From assembly GCA_963726315.1 (NCBI GenBank), contig CAVSBZ010000003.1:1-64000 (forward strand): DNA of 64,000 bases. Direction: 5' to 3'. Made by a program: the position numbers and the translations under genes. Each line of letters opens with the position of its first letter. Within the stretch, counting starts at the first letter, position 1. Below the pieces are notes generated by a model. That model was not told the origin of the DNA, made no database searches, and was given only the letters and a program-made list of their open reading frames with translations. This DNA is from FEB-25 sp963726315 (lineage in GTDB: Bacteria; Chloroflexota; Anaerolineae; Anaerolineales; UBA4823). This document shows positions 28,467 through 37,245 of the stretch, piece by piece.

Positions 28467-28498
28467 ATTTTTCATCTAAAATCTGAGAGGAGATGAAT

Positions 28499-29494
28499 AT
28501 GAAGAAGTTCGTAAATAACCCGAAGGATTTTGTTCCTGAAATGTTGAAGGGGATAGCCCTAGCAAACCCAAAGACGCTAAAATATATTCCCGAATACAAT
28601 TTAATCATGAGAATTGATATTCCGAAAGCCGACAAGGTTTCCATTATGCAAGGCTCGGGATCTGGACATGAGCCAGCCCATGTGATGGTGGTTGGCAGAG
28701 GAATGCTAGACGCGGCATGCCCCGGAAATGTTTTTGCAGCTCCCCCAGCGGACTTTGTTTACCAGACCACAAAACTTGTTGCCTCCCCGAAAGGCGTCTT
28801 GCATTTGTTAAATAACTATACCGGTGACACTATGTCCTTCGATATGGGGCGCGAGATGGCCGAAGCAGATGGCATTGAGATACGAACGGTGGTGATCAAT
28901 GACGATGTGGCAGTGAAAGACTCGCTGTATACGGTAGGTCGCCGCGGTGTGGCTGGTAACTTCTTTGTCATCAAAGCAGTAGGTGCCGCGTCCGAAAAAG
29001 GCATCGGCCTTGAAGGGCTGGAAACGCTGGGTAACCGGGTGGTTTCCGTCACGCGGACAATGGGAATGGCATTGACCGGCTGTACACCTCCCGCCAAGGG
29101 TTCCCCAATTTTCGCTTTAGCCGACGACGAGATGGAGATGGGAATTGGCATCCATGGGGAGCCAGGACGCAAGCGAGTTAAGCTGACCTCTGCAAATGAG
29201 ATTGTTGACGAGCTGTTGGACGCCGTTGCCAGTGATCTACCTTATAAGGCCGGTGACGAAGTGGCGTTGATGATCAACGGCATGGGTGGCACACCGATTT
29301 CTGAATTGTATTTACTCTATGCCCATGCTCATGAGCAGGTCGTAAAGCGCGGAATGAAGATTAAACGCAACTACATCGGCGAGTACTGCACCTCGCTTGA
29401 GATGGCTGGTTTCTCACTTACCCTGGTTAAGCTTGATCCAGAGTTGGAGGAACTATTGGCTGCACATGCCGAGGCTGCGATACGCATCTTCTAA
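28499..29494 (+). CDS. DhaK-like kinase subunit, pair A1
   Basis: A 331-residue substrate-binding subunit. Start ATG 28499 is seven bases after AGGAG; the ATG at 28493 is too close. GSGSGHEPAH carries H57, NYTGDTMSF carries D110 and MGIGIHGEPG carries H219. They match the catalytic histidine, aspartate and covalent-binding histidine of known DhaK proteins. Ketones bind as a hemiaminal to the last histidine in the family. Substrate could be dihydroxyacetone or a tetrulose/pentulose. Only 21 of 331 residues differ from the copy at 49702. A hairpin at 29538-29563 follows. Confidence 0.88.
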   Translation: MKKFVNNPKDFVPEMLKGIALANPKTLKYIPEYNLIMRIDIPKADKVSIMQGSGSGHEPAHVMVVGRGMLDAACPGNVFAAPPADFVYQTTKLVASPKGVLHLLNNYTGDTMSFDMGREMAEADGIEIRTVVINDDVAVKDSLYTVGRRGVAGNFFVIKAVGAASEKGIGLEGLETLGNRVVSVTRTMGMALTGCTPPAKGSPIFALADDEMEMGIGIHGEPGRKRVKLTSANEIVDELLDAVASDLPYKAGDEVALMINGMGGTPISELYLLYAHAHEQVVKRGMKIKRNYIGEYCTSLEMAGFSLTLVKLDPELEELLAAHAEAAIRIF

Positions 29495-29537
29495 TTATTC
29501 AGATCTAACTGGCTCGATCTTTGCTATACTTTTGATA

Positions 29538-29563
29538 GGGTGTGCATCGGATCTTACACACCC
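29538..29563 (+). terminator. hairpin after dhaK A1
   Basis: GGGTGTG and CACACCC arms with a 12-base loop, 43 bases beyond the stop. A related but longer palindrome follows the A2 copy. Confidence 0.5.
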
Positions 29564-29766
29564 CAAGGATATTAGATTCTCCTCCTGAAAGTATGGATTT
29601 CGGATCGATCGAAATCATTGGTAATCCAGAGCGCGTAGTAGGCAAAACCAAACTTACAGATGAAGTAAAAACACGACCTGGCATAAAAATACTCCTTAAT
29701 TACATTGTGAAATTGTGCAATGACATTATGGGCAAATTAAGCAAGGTGGAATCTCGCCTGGATTAA
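29564..29766 (+). repeat. degenerate segment shared with downstream of dhaK A2
   Basis: Translated, the segment reads RILDSPPESMDFGSIEIIG and later YIVKLCNDI. The bases after dhaK A2 (50757-50925) read NILNSSPKSVGEELIKIIV and later YFVKLHNGI. The shared pattern shows that the duplicated unit extended past the dhaK stop. The A2-side copy carries stop codons; neither looks functional and the family is not recognised. Confidence 0.45.
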
Positions 29767-29997
29767 TCTAATCGCATCTGCCAGGCAGGGTGGGAATAAT
29801 CTAGGGTACCAGGTTGACCTCACATGACTTCACTTAGTTCCCATGGGTAAACAAAGAGGATACCCGTGGGAAGGAAAGTATGCGGAATTACATTGAAAGT
29901 TGTTACGCAGGGATTTAGTATTTGCATTACTCTCCTATAATGGTAGTAATATATTCCTTTCCACGGATTGAGACAGATCCCAACCTTACCCCCCTCA

Positions 29998-30220
29998 AAC
30001 CTTACCAACTTGGAATTGGACCCAGACTTGCTAACCTTGCATCATTACGTGAACTTTAGTTCCTGCTGCAACCGGCTGCAACGCCGGTAACACGGTATGG
30101 AAAATAAGGACATTGCGGACATCAATACCCCTACAGGTGGGGATCTGATAGATGTCATACCCTCATATGTAGGCAGAGGACTCCTCGGACATCGCTTCTA
30201 AATCAATCCATTTCAATTGC
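29998..30220 (+). repeat. att module 3, no tRNA core
   Basis: Bases 29998-30147 match 52805-52962 along most of their length (ACCTTACCAACT...GGAAT, then CTGCAACCGGCTGCAACGCC, then AACACGGTATGG). TGCAAC copies start at 30067 and 30077. A CCCC/GGGG hairpin follows (30129-30144), but the tRNA-like core is reduced to AATTGC near 30215. Confidence 0.5.
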
Positions 30221-30637
30221 ATATTTATTCTTGTATCCTAAATTTCTGGCGCCTTTCCGCGTTCCTGAATGAAGGTATACTTTTTCCGGTAAATGGCCTA
30301 AATAGGATCCAATACGTAAAGACGTATCATAAATATATAATTCCCCAATTCCTTTTACTGATTTTCTTAGTCCACCAATAAGAACGAGTAATTCATCAAA
30401 ATTTTGGGTGTTTCTTATTGATTCTTTGTTCGCTAATAGTAAGTCTCTGGCGAAAGATAACGTCATTGGACTTATCCTAAATTGATGTCTGTATTTTTTA
30501 CCATTTGGATGGATAGCCATTCCAGCATTATTTATACATTGTTCCAATGATGGTAAATTATGAAATTCGTCCAATTCTGCCAAAGCTTTACATAGTTTGC
30601 GTTTTTTGTAATCCTTAATTATAGATTTTATATCCAT
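30203..30637 (-). CDS. hypothetical protein
   Basis: A 144-residue protein with an acidic-basic helical N-terminus (MDIKSIIKDYKKRKLCKAL). A C-terminal block reads SVKGIGELYIYDTSLRIGSY, then LPEKVYLHSGTRKGARNL. The 'Kgi.GigeLY.YDT.lRIG..L' pattern is reminiscent of helix-hairpin-helix-type proteins in mobile elements. No function is known to me. The gene lies seven bases downstream of the AlbA_2-type pseudogene on the same strand. Confidence 0.5.
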   Translation of the reverse strand: MDIKSIIKDYKKRKLCKALAELDEFHNLPSLEQCINNAGMAIHPNGKKYRHQFRISPMTLSFARDLLLANKESIRNTQNFDELLVLIGGLRKSVKGIGELYIYDTSLRIGSYLGHLPEKVYLHSGTRKGARNLGYKNKYAIEMD

Positions 30638-30643
30638 AAATTC

Positions 30644-31582
30644 TTACACTTTCTCCTCATACACCCAACTATATATTGTTTTCCGGTCATCAATATTTAA
30701 AGACTTAGCCATCTTTATGGTTAGTAATAATGGTGCTTCAGTGCCGACCGGTCTTATGCAGAGATTTAATTGGATCTCTTCTTCAAACACTTTATCGCTT
30801 ATATTTTTTAGCCATGCTGTGCCGGTAAATGTAAGTCTTCCTGGGCCATAGGCCAACAGTTCATCTTGGGTAAATTCGATGGTTTTCGATAATTTTTCAG
30901 AAAACAACACGGGTGGGTAGAAACGTATATCACCTAGATCAAAAATCGTGTGAGATTTTGCTGTCTCTATTGAAGCCTTGCATCAGTGGAATGGAATCAC
31001 TGATTGAGTATCATTATATGGTTCTATATATAAATCCAATTGGACCGTCCAATATTTTTCGCCATCATTGCTTTGTTGCACTTCAGCTTCACCCGATAGA
31101 ACTTCAAAGCTTGGAAGAAATAGATAAGGGACAAGCAATTTAAGCAATTCAGACCGCTTAGCAGATCTAGTAGATGTTCCCTCTCTCCAGGGAACCTCCA
31201 ACCAACCATCTTTTGTTTTTACTACGTATGGAAATCGATTCGTTTCAAATAAAAGGGCAACTACCGTTTTATCATCAACAACCACATTCAAATCAGTCAT
31301 AGATGGTGCAATATCATCAAATTGCGTGATTACTTGCTGATAACATGAAGAAAGCTCATTCTGATTTGCTCCCACGACTTTATGGTTGCCCTCGTCAATA
31401 CTAATAATCCACAGAATTGGTTCTCCATGCACCGAATTTGCATGGGCAGCGATTTGCCTACCAGCTTTTATTGGGTCAATCCAATCTGATTTAAGTTCTA
31501 CTCTTGAATCTTCATCAGGCTTTCCATTCTCAACTTGTTCAATAACTCTATTAACCCATGCTTCAATCTGAAAAGCATTCAT
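30644..31582 (-). pseudogene. AlbA_2/Schlafen-type ATP-binding protein with in-frame TGA
   Basis: The first 199 residues show SRVELKSDWIDPIKAGRQIA, HANSVHGEPILWIISIDEGN and VALLFETNRFPYVVK, then VPWREGTSTRSA. These are features of the AlbA_2 (Schlafen-like, formerly AAA_4) domain. A TGA after QSVIPFH (about 30983) ends the frame, but the same frame continues CKASIETAKSHTIFDLGD into the 88-codon open segment ending at 30644. The total would be 312 residues. The break is a nonsense codon, not a frameshift. Such proteins often act as regulators or defence effectors. Confidence 0.6.
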
Positions 31583-31617
31583 AAATAATCCGTTCCTTAA
31601 CGTGTGGATAAATATAT

Positions 31618-31690
31618 TACAGTTATATTAAAACCTGGAGAACCGCTTGTCTCAACCACAAATACTATATAAGCTACTCTTGTATCTACG
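31618..31690 (-). promoter_or_regulatory. repeated promoter-like region (copy 1)
   Basis: Read on the minus strand it has TTGAGA, 17 bases, then TTTAAT, just upstream of the AlbA_2 gene. About 55 of its bases recur upstream of the next gene at 32020-32093, so it is a shared promoter/operator. Confidence 0.5.
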
Positions 31691-31707
31691 AAATCTAAAT
31701 ATGGGAT

Positions 31708-31995
31708 TTAGCCAAGTCTCGTATATGTCGTAATCAATTTACTGGTGGACTTTGATCTCACGCCCAAATTTCTCAAGCCAGTTAATTGGAGTGTTGAACG
31801 CCCAATCTGTGGATTTACTGCCCATTTGCCATATTCTTTTTTAAGGCGTTCATAACGGTCGTGCCAAGCAGGCTTTTCTTGAATTTTAAGGCAAACTTGG
31901 TCAGTGATATTTTCTGGGTAGGGTGGCGAGATACTGCCTAGAACTTCTTGAACCAATTCCCTGACTGATAAACCTACATCACTACGATTATTCAT
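31708..31995 (-). CDS. small hypothetical protein
   Basis: A 95-residue protein: an acidic N-terminus (VRELVQEVLGSISPPYPENI) and a basic C-terminus (GRSTLQLTGLRNLGVRSKST). The Tyr/Lys-rich centre (WHDRYERLKKEYG) looks helical. No family is recognised. It begins just after copy 2 of the repeated promoter (32020-32093), and its own gene is separated from the AlbA_2 gene by copy 1, so both are probably controlled by the same factor. Confidence 0.5.
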   Translation of the reverse strand: MNNRSDVGLSVRELVQEVLGSISPPYPENITDQVCLKIQEKPAWHDRYERLKKEYGKWAVNPQIGRSTLQLTGLRNLGVRSKSTSKLITTYTRLG

Positions 31996-32019
31996 AAATT
32001 CTCTCCAAGGAACAAAGAT

Positions 32020-32093
32020 ATTACAGTTATATTAGAACCTGTCAAAACGCTTGTCTCAACCATAATTATTATATATGCTGCTCTCGTTTTTAC
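32020..32093 (-). promoter_or_regulatory. repeated promoter-like region (copy 2)
   Basis: It shares TTACAGTTATATTA, ACCTG and CGCTTGTCTCAACCA with copy 1, in the same order and spacing, upstream of the 31708-31995 gene. Confidence 0.5.
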
Positions 32094-32128
32094 CTAATCC
32101 AACCAAACACAAAAAAGGAGAGCAAAAA

Positions 32129-32440
32129 ATGAACACCAAAAATAGCAATACCCCCAAAGTAACCAAGGATCCAGAACCCATTGATGAAGAAACAACCCAA
32201 GCTCGTATTAACCTTTTGGAAGCCCGTGTCACCCAATTGGAAACCATGATGTTAATCATGGAAGAAAAAGCAGTTACTTTTGATATGTTGGCAGAACGGT
32301 TGGTTGGTTCCAGTGATACTGGATCCAATAAGGTTAGAAAGCCACGTACCAAACGGGTATTGACACCAGAAGGAAAAGCTGCATTCCATGCCAGAATGAT
32401 TGCTGGTCGTTTAGCCAAACAAAAAGCTTCTAAGAAATAA
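32129..32440 (+). CDS. small charged coiled-coil protein
   Basis: A 103-residue hydrophilic protein. AAAGGAGA lies about six bases before ATG 32129; an in-frame ATG at 32075 has no such site. Residues about 25-55 (RINLLEARVTQLETMMLIME) form a likely coiled coil. The C-terminus is strongly basic (KVRKPRTKRV, then RMIAGRLAKQKASKK), suggesting nucleic acid binding. Transcribed divergently from the 31708 gene. Function unknown. Confidence 0.55.
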   Translation: MNTKNSNTPKVTKDPEPIDEETTQARINLLEARVTQLETMMLIMEEKAVTFDMLAERLVGSSDTGSNKVRKPRTKRVLTPEGKAAFHARMIAGRLAKQKASKK

Positions 32441-32507
32441 CTTTTAGAAGCAGGGGATTATTTACAATTCAAATTATGTTGTGGAGAGTAAATACGGTTA
32501 ATAACGA

Positions 32508-32595
32508 TGGTGACCCCGAGGCGGATCGAACGCCTAACCTAACGATTAAAAGTCCTATGCACTTTGAGCTGAGCATCGGTGGTAAAGATTGGGTC
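32508..32595 (-). other. degenerate tRNA-Lys-like relic
   Basis: The minus strand shows GCTCAGCTCAAAG (D-arm), CTTTTAATC (anticodon TTT), GGCGTTCGATCCGCC (T-arm) and CGGGGTCACCA, an encoded CCA end. The acceptor 5' strand (GACCC) is too short, the 5' part carries extra bases and the anticodon stem mispairs, so it is a pseudo-tRNA. Confidence 0.5.
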
Positions 32596-33023
32596 GAACG
32601 TACTACTCAGAATTAATGAAACTATATATTAATAACGCTTAAGATAAAACTTTTAATTAGGCTCCGAAATGCATTTAATTATCTGATCTCTTCTTTGTGG
32701 TATTAACTCGTGATAAAAATAAAATCATTTCAGGTTGGTGAAATCGTCTGATAATTAACATATCTGAGAATATATTCTTGATAACCCTAGTTCCACTTAT
32801 CTGCCTTGGAACACGAAATTAATTCAAATTGCACTGTAGCCTATGCCAATTGACTAGATCTACAATTGGTAATTAAGCGTTTTTATTCTCAGCTAATGTT
32901 TCCTCATGAATAAATGCCTTAAGAACTATAACCCATAACCCGAAGGTAAAAGTAAACTTGTAACAAAATTCTTTCAGGGATAAAATGATGAATACACTGT
33001 GGCTCATCCGAAGGAGTTAGAAA
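32596..33023. other. upstream region of frlB
   Basis: The region is A+T rich with no gene. GGAG at 33013 precedes the frlB ATG. No riboswitch or clear promoter was recognised. Confidence 0.3.
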
Positions 33024-34040
33024 ATGGCTCTTGAGATCGATCGCAACTCTTATTTAAGCTCAATGGAACAAGCTGTCAGGTTAAAAGAAAAAGCAGTCCT
33101 TTTGGGTGAGAAATTCGTTACTCAAGGTGTTAGACGAGTTTTTTTTGTTGGCTGTGGGGCGCCTAACCGGGAGATGGGTGTAATCAAATATTTCCTGGAT
33201 CGTGATATTCAAACCATCGAATTTCATTTGTATTTCCCAGCTGAATTAGTTCGTCAAGCTCCTAAAAAACTTGACCAGAAGACATTGGTCATCTTCGCTT
33301 CTCACTCCGGAACCACAACTGAAATCCTGGAAGCAGTAGATTTCGTCAAGCGATACGAGTGCAAACTAGTAGCTGTTACCCAGTTTGACGACTCGCCTTT
33401 AGCAAAAGCAATCGAGAATACCTTTGTCTATGGTCAATGTGAATCTGGTTATTTTGCCACGTATATTTTATTGATGGCGATGTTGACAGGTCTGGGTAAG
33501 AAAGCTGAGAATTGGAAGCTAGCAGATAAGGTAATTGGGTCATTAGAGGTTTTACCACAAGTGCTACTGGATACATCATATGCGAACGAAAAACGTGCAA
33601 TAGAAGAAGCTAGACTTTATCATCAGGATGATTTCTTCATGCTTTTTGGTTCGGGTCCATGCTTCGCATCTGCTTATGTCACCGGCGTATGCATCATGAT
33701 GGAAATGCAATGGATGCATACATTTAGTGGTGAAGCAGCTGAATTTTTCCACGGTCCGTTTGAAGTTGTTCAACCAGATGTCCCCATATTGATCTATATG
33801 GGCGAAGACGAAAGCCGGCCGATTACAGAGAGAGTAGTGCGATTTTGTAAGAGGTATACCGAGCGTTTAATCGTTTACGACTCGAAAGATTTCGAAATGA
33901 AAGGCATTGATAAAGAAATACGGGCTCTTTTCGCACCGTTTGTTCTACAAGCAGCGACAAGACGAGTTATGGAACACCTTGCAGTATGGCACAACCATCC
34001 TTTGAGCACCAGGCGTTACATGGGGAAAGTGGAGTACTAA
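33024..34040 (+). CDS. frlB: FrlB-like SIS-domain deglycase
   Basis: A 338-residue protein of the GlmS/AgaS SIS type. The closest known pattern is fructoselysine-6-phosphate deglycase. GVRRVFFVGCGAPN and VIFASHSGTTTEILEA form the first SIS domain. FSGEAAEFFHGPFEVVQPDV and IYMGEDESRPITERVVRF correspond to the FrlB segments around the catalytic glutamate/histidine. The end NHPLSTRRYMGKVEY also matches. It would split a phosphorylated Amadori compound into glucose 6-phosphate and an amine. It overlaps closely with frlD (next start two bases after its stop). Confidence 0.8.
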   Translation: MALEIDRNSYLSSMEQAVRLKEKAVLLGEKFVTQGVRRVFFVGCGAPNREMGVIKYFLDRDIQTIEFHLYFPAELVRQAPKKLDQKTLVIFASHSGTTTEILEAVDFVKRYECKLVAVTQFDDSPLAKAIENTFVYGQCESGYFATYILLMAMLTGLGKKAENWKLADKVIGSLEVLPQVLLDTSYANEKRAIEEARLYHQDDFFMLFGSGPCFASAYVTGVCIMMEMQWMHTFSGEAAEFFHGPFEVVQPDVPILIYMGEDESRPITERVVRFCKRYTERLIVYDSKDFEMKGIDKEIRALFAPFVLQAATRRVMEHLAVWHNHPLSTRRYMGKVEY

Positions 34041-34041
34041 A

Positions 34042-34851
34042 ATGATTCGTTTACTTGGTATTGGTGACAACACGACAGATACCTATATCCACATGAAAGT
34101 GATGTTCCCAGGTGGCAATGCGCTGAATGTTGCTGTTCTAGCAAAGCGACTTGGGTATGGTACGGCATATATCGGATGCGTGGGCGACGATGAGCGTGGA
34201 AAGTTTATACTTTCTGCGGTAAATTCGGAAGGCGTGAACACAACCCATTGTCGTGTGATTCCCGGAGTACCAACCTCTTACGACAAGGTTGAATTGGTTA
34301 ACGGAGATCGGGTCTTTGTTGCCCACGATCCTGGAGCAGCTGCCATGATCCAATTAGATAGTGGAGATCTCGATTTTATTCGTGGATACGATATTGTCCA
34401 TACTAGTATTTATTCAAAGCTTGAAACGCAGCTGCCTGAGCTCAAGCAAGCCAGCCGAAACTTATCCTTTGATTTTTCACATTATATCGACCATAGCTAC
34501 CTCGAAAAAGTTTTGCCCTATACTGATATAGCATTCATCTCTCTATCTGATGTGCCCTCCGATGATTGGGAATCTTTTATCAAAAGCATGGCCACCACGG
34601 GTCCACGATTGGTCGTCGCCACGTGCGGAATGCAGGGATCAAAGGTGTTTGATGGAACCAGGTTCTATCATCAAGATATTGTTCCAGTCGAAGTAATTGA
34701 TACATTAGGTGCAGGTGATGCCTTTGCAGCATGTTTTTTGGTGGAAAATCTGCAGGGAACGCCAATTCCGCTTGCCATGCAACACGCAGCACACTATGCC
34801 GCAAAAAATTGTGCGCACTATGGTGCGTTCGGCTACGGAAAATTCTACTAA
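34042..34851 (+). CDS. frlD: FrlD-like PfkB kinase
   Basis: A 269-residue PfkB-family kinase. IGDNTTDTYIHMKVMFPGGN, then NVAVLAKRLGY and YIGCVGDDERGKF, follow the fructoselysine 6-kinase pattern. IDTLGAGDAFAACFL holds the catalytic aspartate and anion hole. The C-terminal HAAHYAAKNCAHYGAFGYG parallels the FrlD end. It would phosphorylate fructoselysine or a related ketoamine at O6, giving the substrate for FrlB. Overlapping the upstream frlB, it forms a two-gene unit, and no Frl permease is adjacent. Specificity for lysine adducts is inferred. Confidence 0.78.
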   Translation: MIRLLGIGDNTTDTYIHMKVMFPGGNALNVAVLAKRLGYGTAYIGCVGDDERGKFILSAVNSEGVNTTHCRVIPGVPTSYDKVELVNGDRVFVAHDPGAAAMIQLDSGDLDFIRGYDIVHTSIYSKLETQLPELKQASRNLSFDFSHYIDHSYLEKVLPYTDIAFISLSDVPSDDWESFIKSMATTGPRLVVATCGMQGSKVFDGTRFYHQDIVPVEVIDTLGAGDAFAACFLVENLQGTPIPLAMQHAAHYAAKNCAHYGAFGYGKFY

Positions 34852-35397
34852 AACTTGAAATCTGCTCGGATTTAGTCGATAATTGGAGTCTCTAAATTTA
34901 ATACTGATTGAATATACTATCGTCGAATAAGAACCGTTAATCAATCGAGATTATTTCAAAGAAATACCAGAGTGCGAGTGTAATAAATTCGATTGTCAGC
35001 GTTGTACACTAAACCGGTCAATTTCCCTTGAAGATTCTGAGTTATTTAAGCATCGCAATAGGGGAATTATTCTTTTCTATTCGCAGTTAGAGCCATTTGC
35101 TTTCAACGCCAATAGGGTGAGTGTTATTTCTATGCTCGAAAGATTATTGTTGGTAACTCCTCGAAATGATGCATTATCAGGTTTTGCTTATCTGGTCACA
35201 CTAGATTGAAGATTATTTTAACGACAGAATATTGTCTTACTGGTGGTGATACTTATTTATCTCACCCAAAAAGATGTAACGAATTTATATTAAAACTGCA
35301 ATATTGTTATGGGAGAAATGGAACAATTTTAAATGGACTAATACATAGAATGCTATGAACTATTCGTAAAAACAGCATCGATAAAGAAAAATTCTTA
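34852..35397. other. non-coding gap before the GntR gene
   Basis: About 545 bases, A+T rich, without a supportable open frame. It contains ATTGAATTCAAT-type palindromes only near its downstream end, around 35450. Confidence 0.35.
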
Positions 35398-35426
35398 TTG
35401 ACTTAAGGAAATATTAATGCTAAAAT
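35398..35426 (+). promoter_or_regulatory. promoter of the GntR-dhaKL(B) operon
   Basis: TTGACT, 17 bases, TAAAAT. The following 55 bases contain the palindrome ATTGAATTCAAT and repeats of TTAATACTGAAT type, possible operator sites for the GntR regulator. Confidence 0.55.
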
Positions 35427-35480
35427 AAATTCAACGTTAAATACAGCATTGAATTCAATAGTAAATTTAATACTGAATTT

Positions 35481-36179
35481 ATGAATAATAAAACTTCTAT
35501 AAAAAACCACGAAGACAGGTTAGTATTCCAGGTCTATGACCAAATCCTTGGTATTATTCATGATCGGGGGATAGCAAGAACTGAAAAAATCAGCGCTTTA
35601 AATCTATCAGAGAAACTTGGCGTAAGTCGTACTCCAGTTAGCTTTGCCCTCTTTCGCATGGAACTTGAAGGGCTCTTATCAGGAGACGAGAAAGGTGGCT
35701 GGATTGTGAGTCCGGTCACTTTACCTGAGCTAGAAGAGTTTTTTGAACTAAAAGAATGCCTGTTCCCCGTGATCGTTGAAGCAGCGACAAAAAAAATTAC
35801 TTCCGATCAAATCGCCAATCTCTATATATTTATCGATGAAATTAACCGGTCGATAAAATGGAATGATTTAAATAGCTTGCGGTCTGCTGATAAAGGATAT
35901 AACCACCTTTTGGAAAATATCTGTGGTAATCAAAGGCTTAGCAATTTTGAGAAGATCATTGATAACCAGCTGTATCGTATACTGACAACCTACTTATCAT
36001 TTCCTAATTCTGACAAAACCATATTCTCTGGATACCAAGATATTGTGCAATCAATCAGCTCTGGAAACGCATTATTGGCAAAGGAGAAAGCAAAAGAATA
36101 CACTTATACCCTGAGGGAAAAGCTAAAGGAATTCATGCAAGATGTGGTTATTCCTTTACTTGGTCCGAACACTTATTAA
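35481..36179 (+). CDS. GntR-family regulator (FCD-domain, FadR type)
   Basis: A 232-residue regulator. The N-terminal winged helix spans about residues 15-75, with KISALNLSEKLGVSRTPVSF and LEGLLSGDEKGGWIVSPV. The C-terminal FCD-like helical domain (LPELEEFFELKECLFPVIVE) binds a metabolite in this family. It opens the unit with dhaK(B) 40 bases downstream and probably reports its inducer. No strong ribosome binding site precedes ATG 35481. The DNA just upstream contains repeat pairs fitting autoregulation. Confidence 0.85.
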   Translation: MNNKTSIKNHEDRLVFQVYDQILGIIHDRGIARTEKISALNLSEKLGVSRTPVSFALFRMELEGLLSGDEKGGWIVSPVTLPELEEFFELKECLFPVIVEAATKKITSDQIANLYIFIDEINRSIKWNDLNSLRSADKGYNHLLENICGNQRLSNFEKIIDNQLYRILTTYLSFPNSDKTIFSGYQDIVQSISSGNALLAKEKAKEYTYTLREKLKEFMQDVVIPLLGPNTY

Positions 36180-36219
36180 TAATCAATTCAATATCGGATT
36201 CGGGCTGTAAAGAGGACGA

Positions 36220-37221
36220 ATGAAAAAAATTATCAATGAACCATCCGAATTTGTGAACGATACCCTTCAAGGCATTTTACGCGCTCACCCTGAACACCTA
36301 AGAGCAATATCCGATGATTTGCGAGCTTTCGTTCGAGCAGATGCTCCTATAAGGGGGAAAGTCGCAATCGCCACAGGAGGTGGTTCTGGGCATTTACCCC
36401 TTTTTATCGGATATGTTGGAAATGGATTAGTCGATGGCGTTTCTGTAGGAAATGTGTTTTCATCGCCTTCTCCAGCTCAAATTCTGGCAGTCACCAACTC
36501 AATCAACGGCGGATCAGGTGTCTTATATTTATATGGTAACTACCAGGGGGATGTATTAAGTTTCAATTCAGCAGCTGAGATGGCTGAATTGGAAGGTATC
36601 AATGTGGAAACAGTACATGTCACCGATGATGTTGCTTCTGCTCCTCGAGAAAAGCGAGAGACCAGGCGCGGTATTTCAGGTTTATTTTTCGCATACAAGA
36701 TAGCAGGAGCATTAGCAAGTGAAGGCGCTGATCTATTGGCTGTAAAAACTGTCGCAGAAAAAGCAGTTGCTAACACTTGTTCGATGGGTGTCGCATTGAC
36801 TTCTTGTATCGTACCCGAAGCAGGGCATCCTGGTTTCACAATCGGTGATGATGAGATGGAAATCGGTTTGGGCATCCATGGTGAACGAGGGGTTCGTCGC
36901 GGAAAAATCCAATCCGCAGATGAGATTACTGATGTCTTGATGAAATCAATTTTGTTTGATCTTCCTTTTGAAAGTGGGAGCGATGTGGCAATTCTAATAA
37001 ATGGGCTTGGAGCAACTCCAAGGGAAGAACTATACATTGTTTTTAATAAAGCTGCGAAGGTCCTCGATGAAGCAGGAATTAAGATATATCGCAACTATAT
37101 CGGAGAATATTGTACGTCTATGGAAATGGCCGGGGTATCGATAAGTCTATTACGATTGGATCAAAAATTAAAAACACTATTAGACGCTCCGGCTCAATCG
37201 CCATTCTTCAATTTAATTTAA
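36220..37221 (+). CDS. DhaK-like kinase subunit, pair B
   Basis: A 333-residue DhaK homologue of a branch distinct from pairs A. The loop is GGGSGHLPLF with H58 (Leu-Pro-Leu in place of Glu-Pro-Ala). NYQGDVLSF holds D111 and LGIHGERG holds H220. All three catalytic residues are present. KRETRRGISGL is the conserved turn. GAGG is at the right place before ATG 36220. It follows the GntR regulator and precedes DhaL(B), the reverse order of the A pairs. The altered H-L-P-L motif suggests a substrate other than dihydroxyacetone, perhaps a tetrulose or pentulose. Confidence 0.85.
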   Translation: MKKIINEPSEFVNDTLQGILRAHPEHLRAISDDLRAFVRADAPIRGKVAIATGGGSGHLPLFIGYVGNGLVDGVSVGNVFSSPSPAQILAVTNSINGGSGVLYLYGNYQGDVLSFNSAAEMAELEGINVETVHVTDDVASAPREKRETRRGISGLFFAYKIAGALASEGADLLAVKTVAEKAVANTCSMGVALTSCIVPEAGHPGFTIGDDEMEIGLGIHGERGVRRGKIQSADEITDVLMKSILFDLPFESGSDVAILINGLGATPREELYIVFNKAAKVLDEAGIKIYRNYIGEYCTSMEMAGVSISLLRLDQKLKTLLDAPAQSPFFNLI

Positions 37222-37245
37222 TATTTAAAAAACAGAGAATAAAAG

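Noticed and set aside
36540..37094. 184-codon minus-strand ORF inside dhaK(B)
   Set aside because: It is the antisense shadow of a strongly conserved gene and has no ribosome binding site or recognisable domain. Similar shadows lie in the other dhaK copies.
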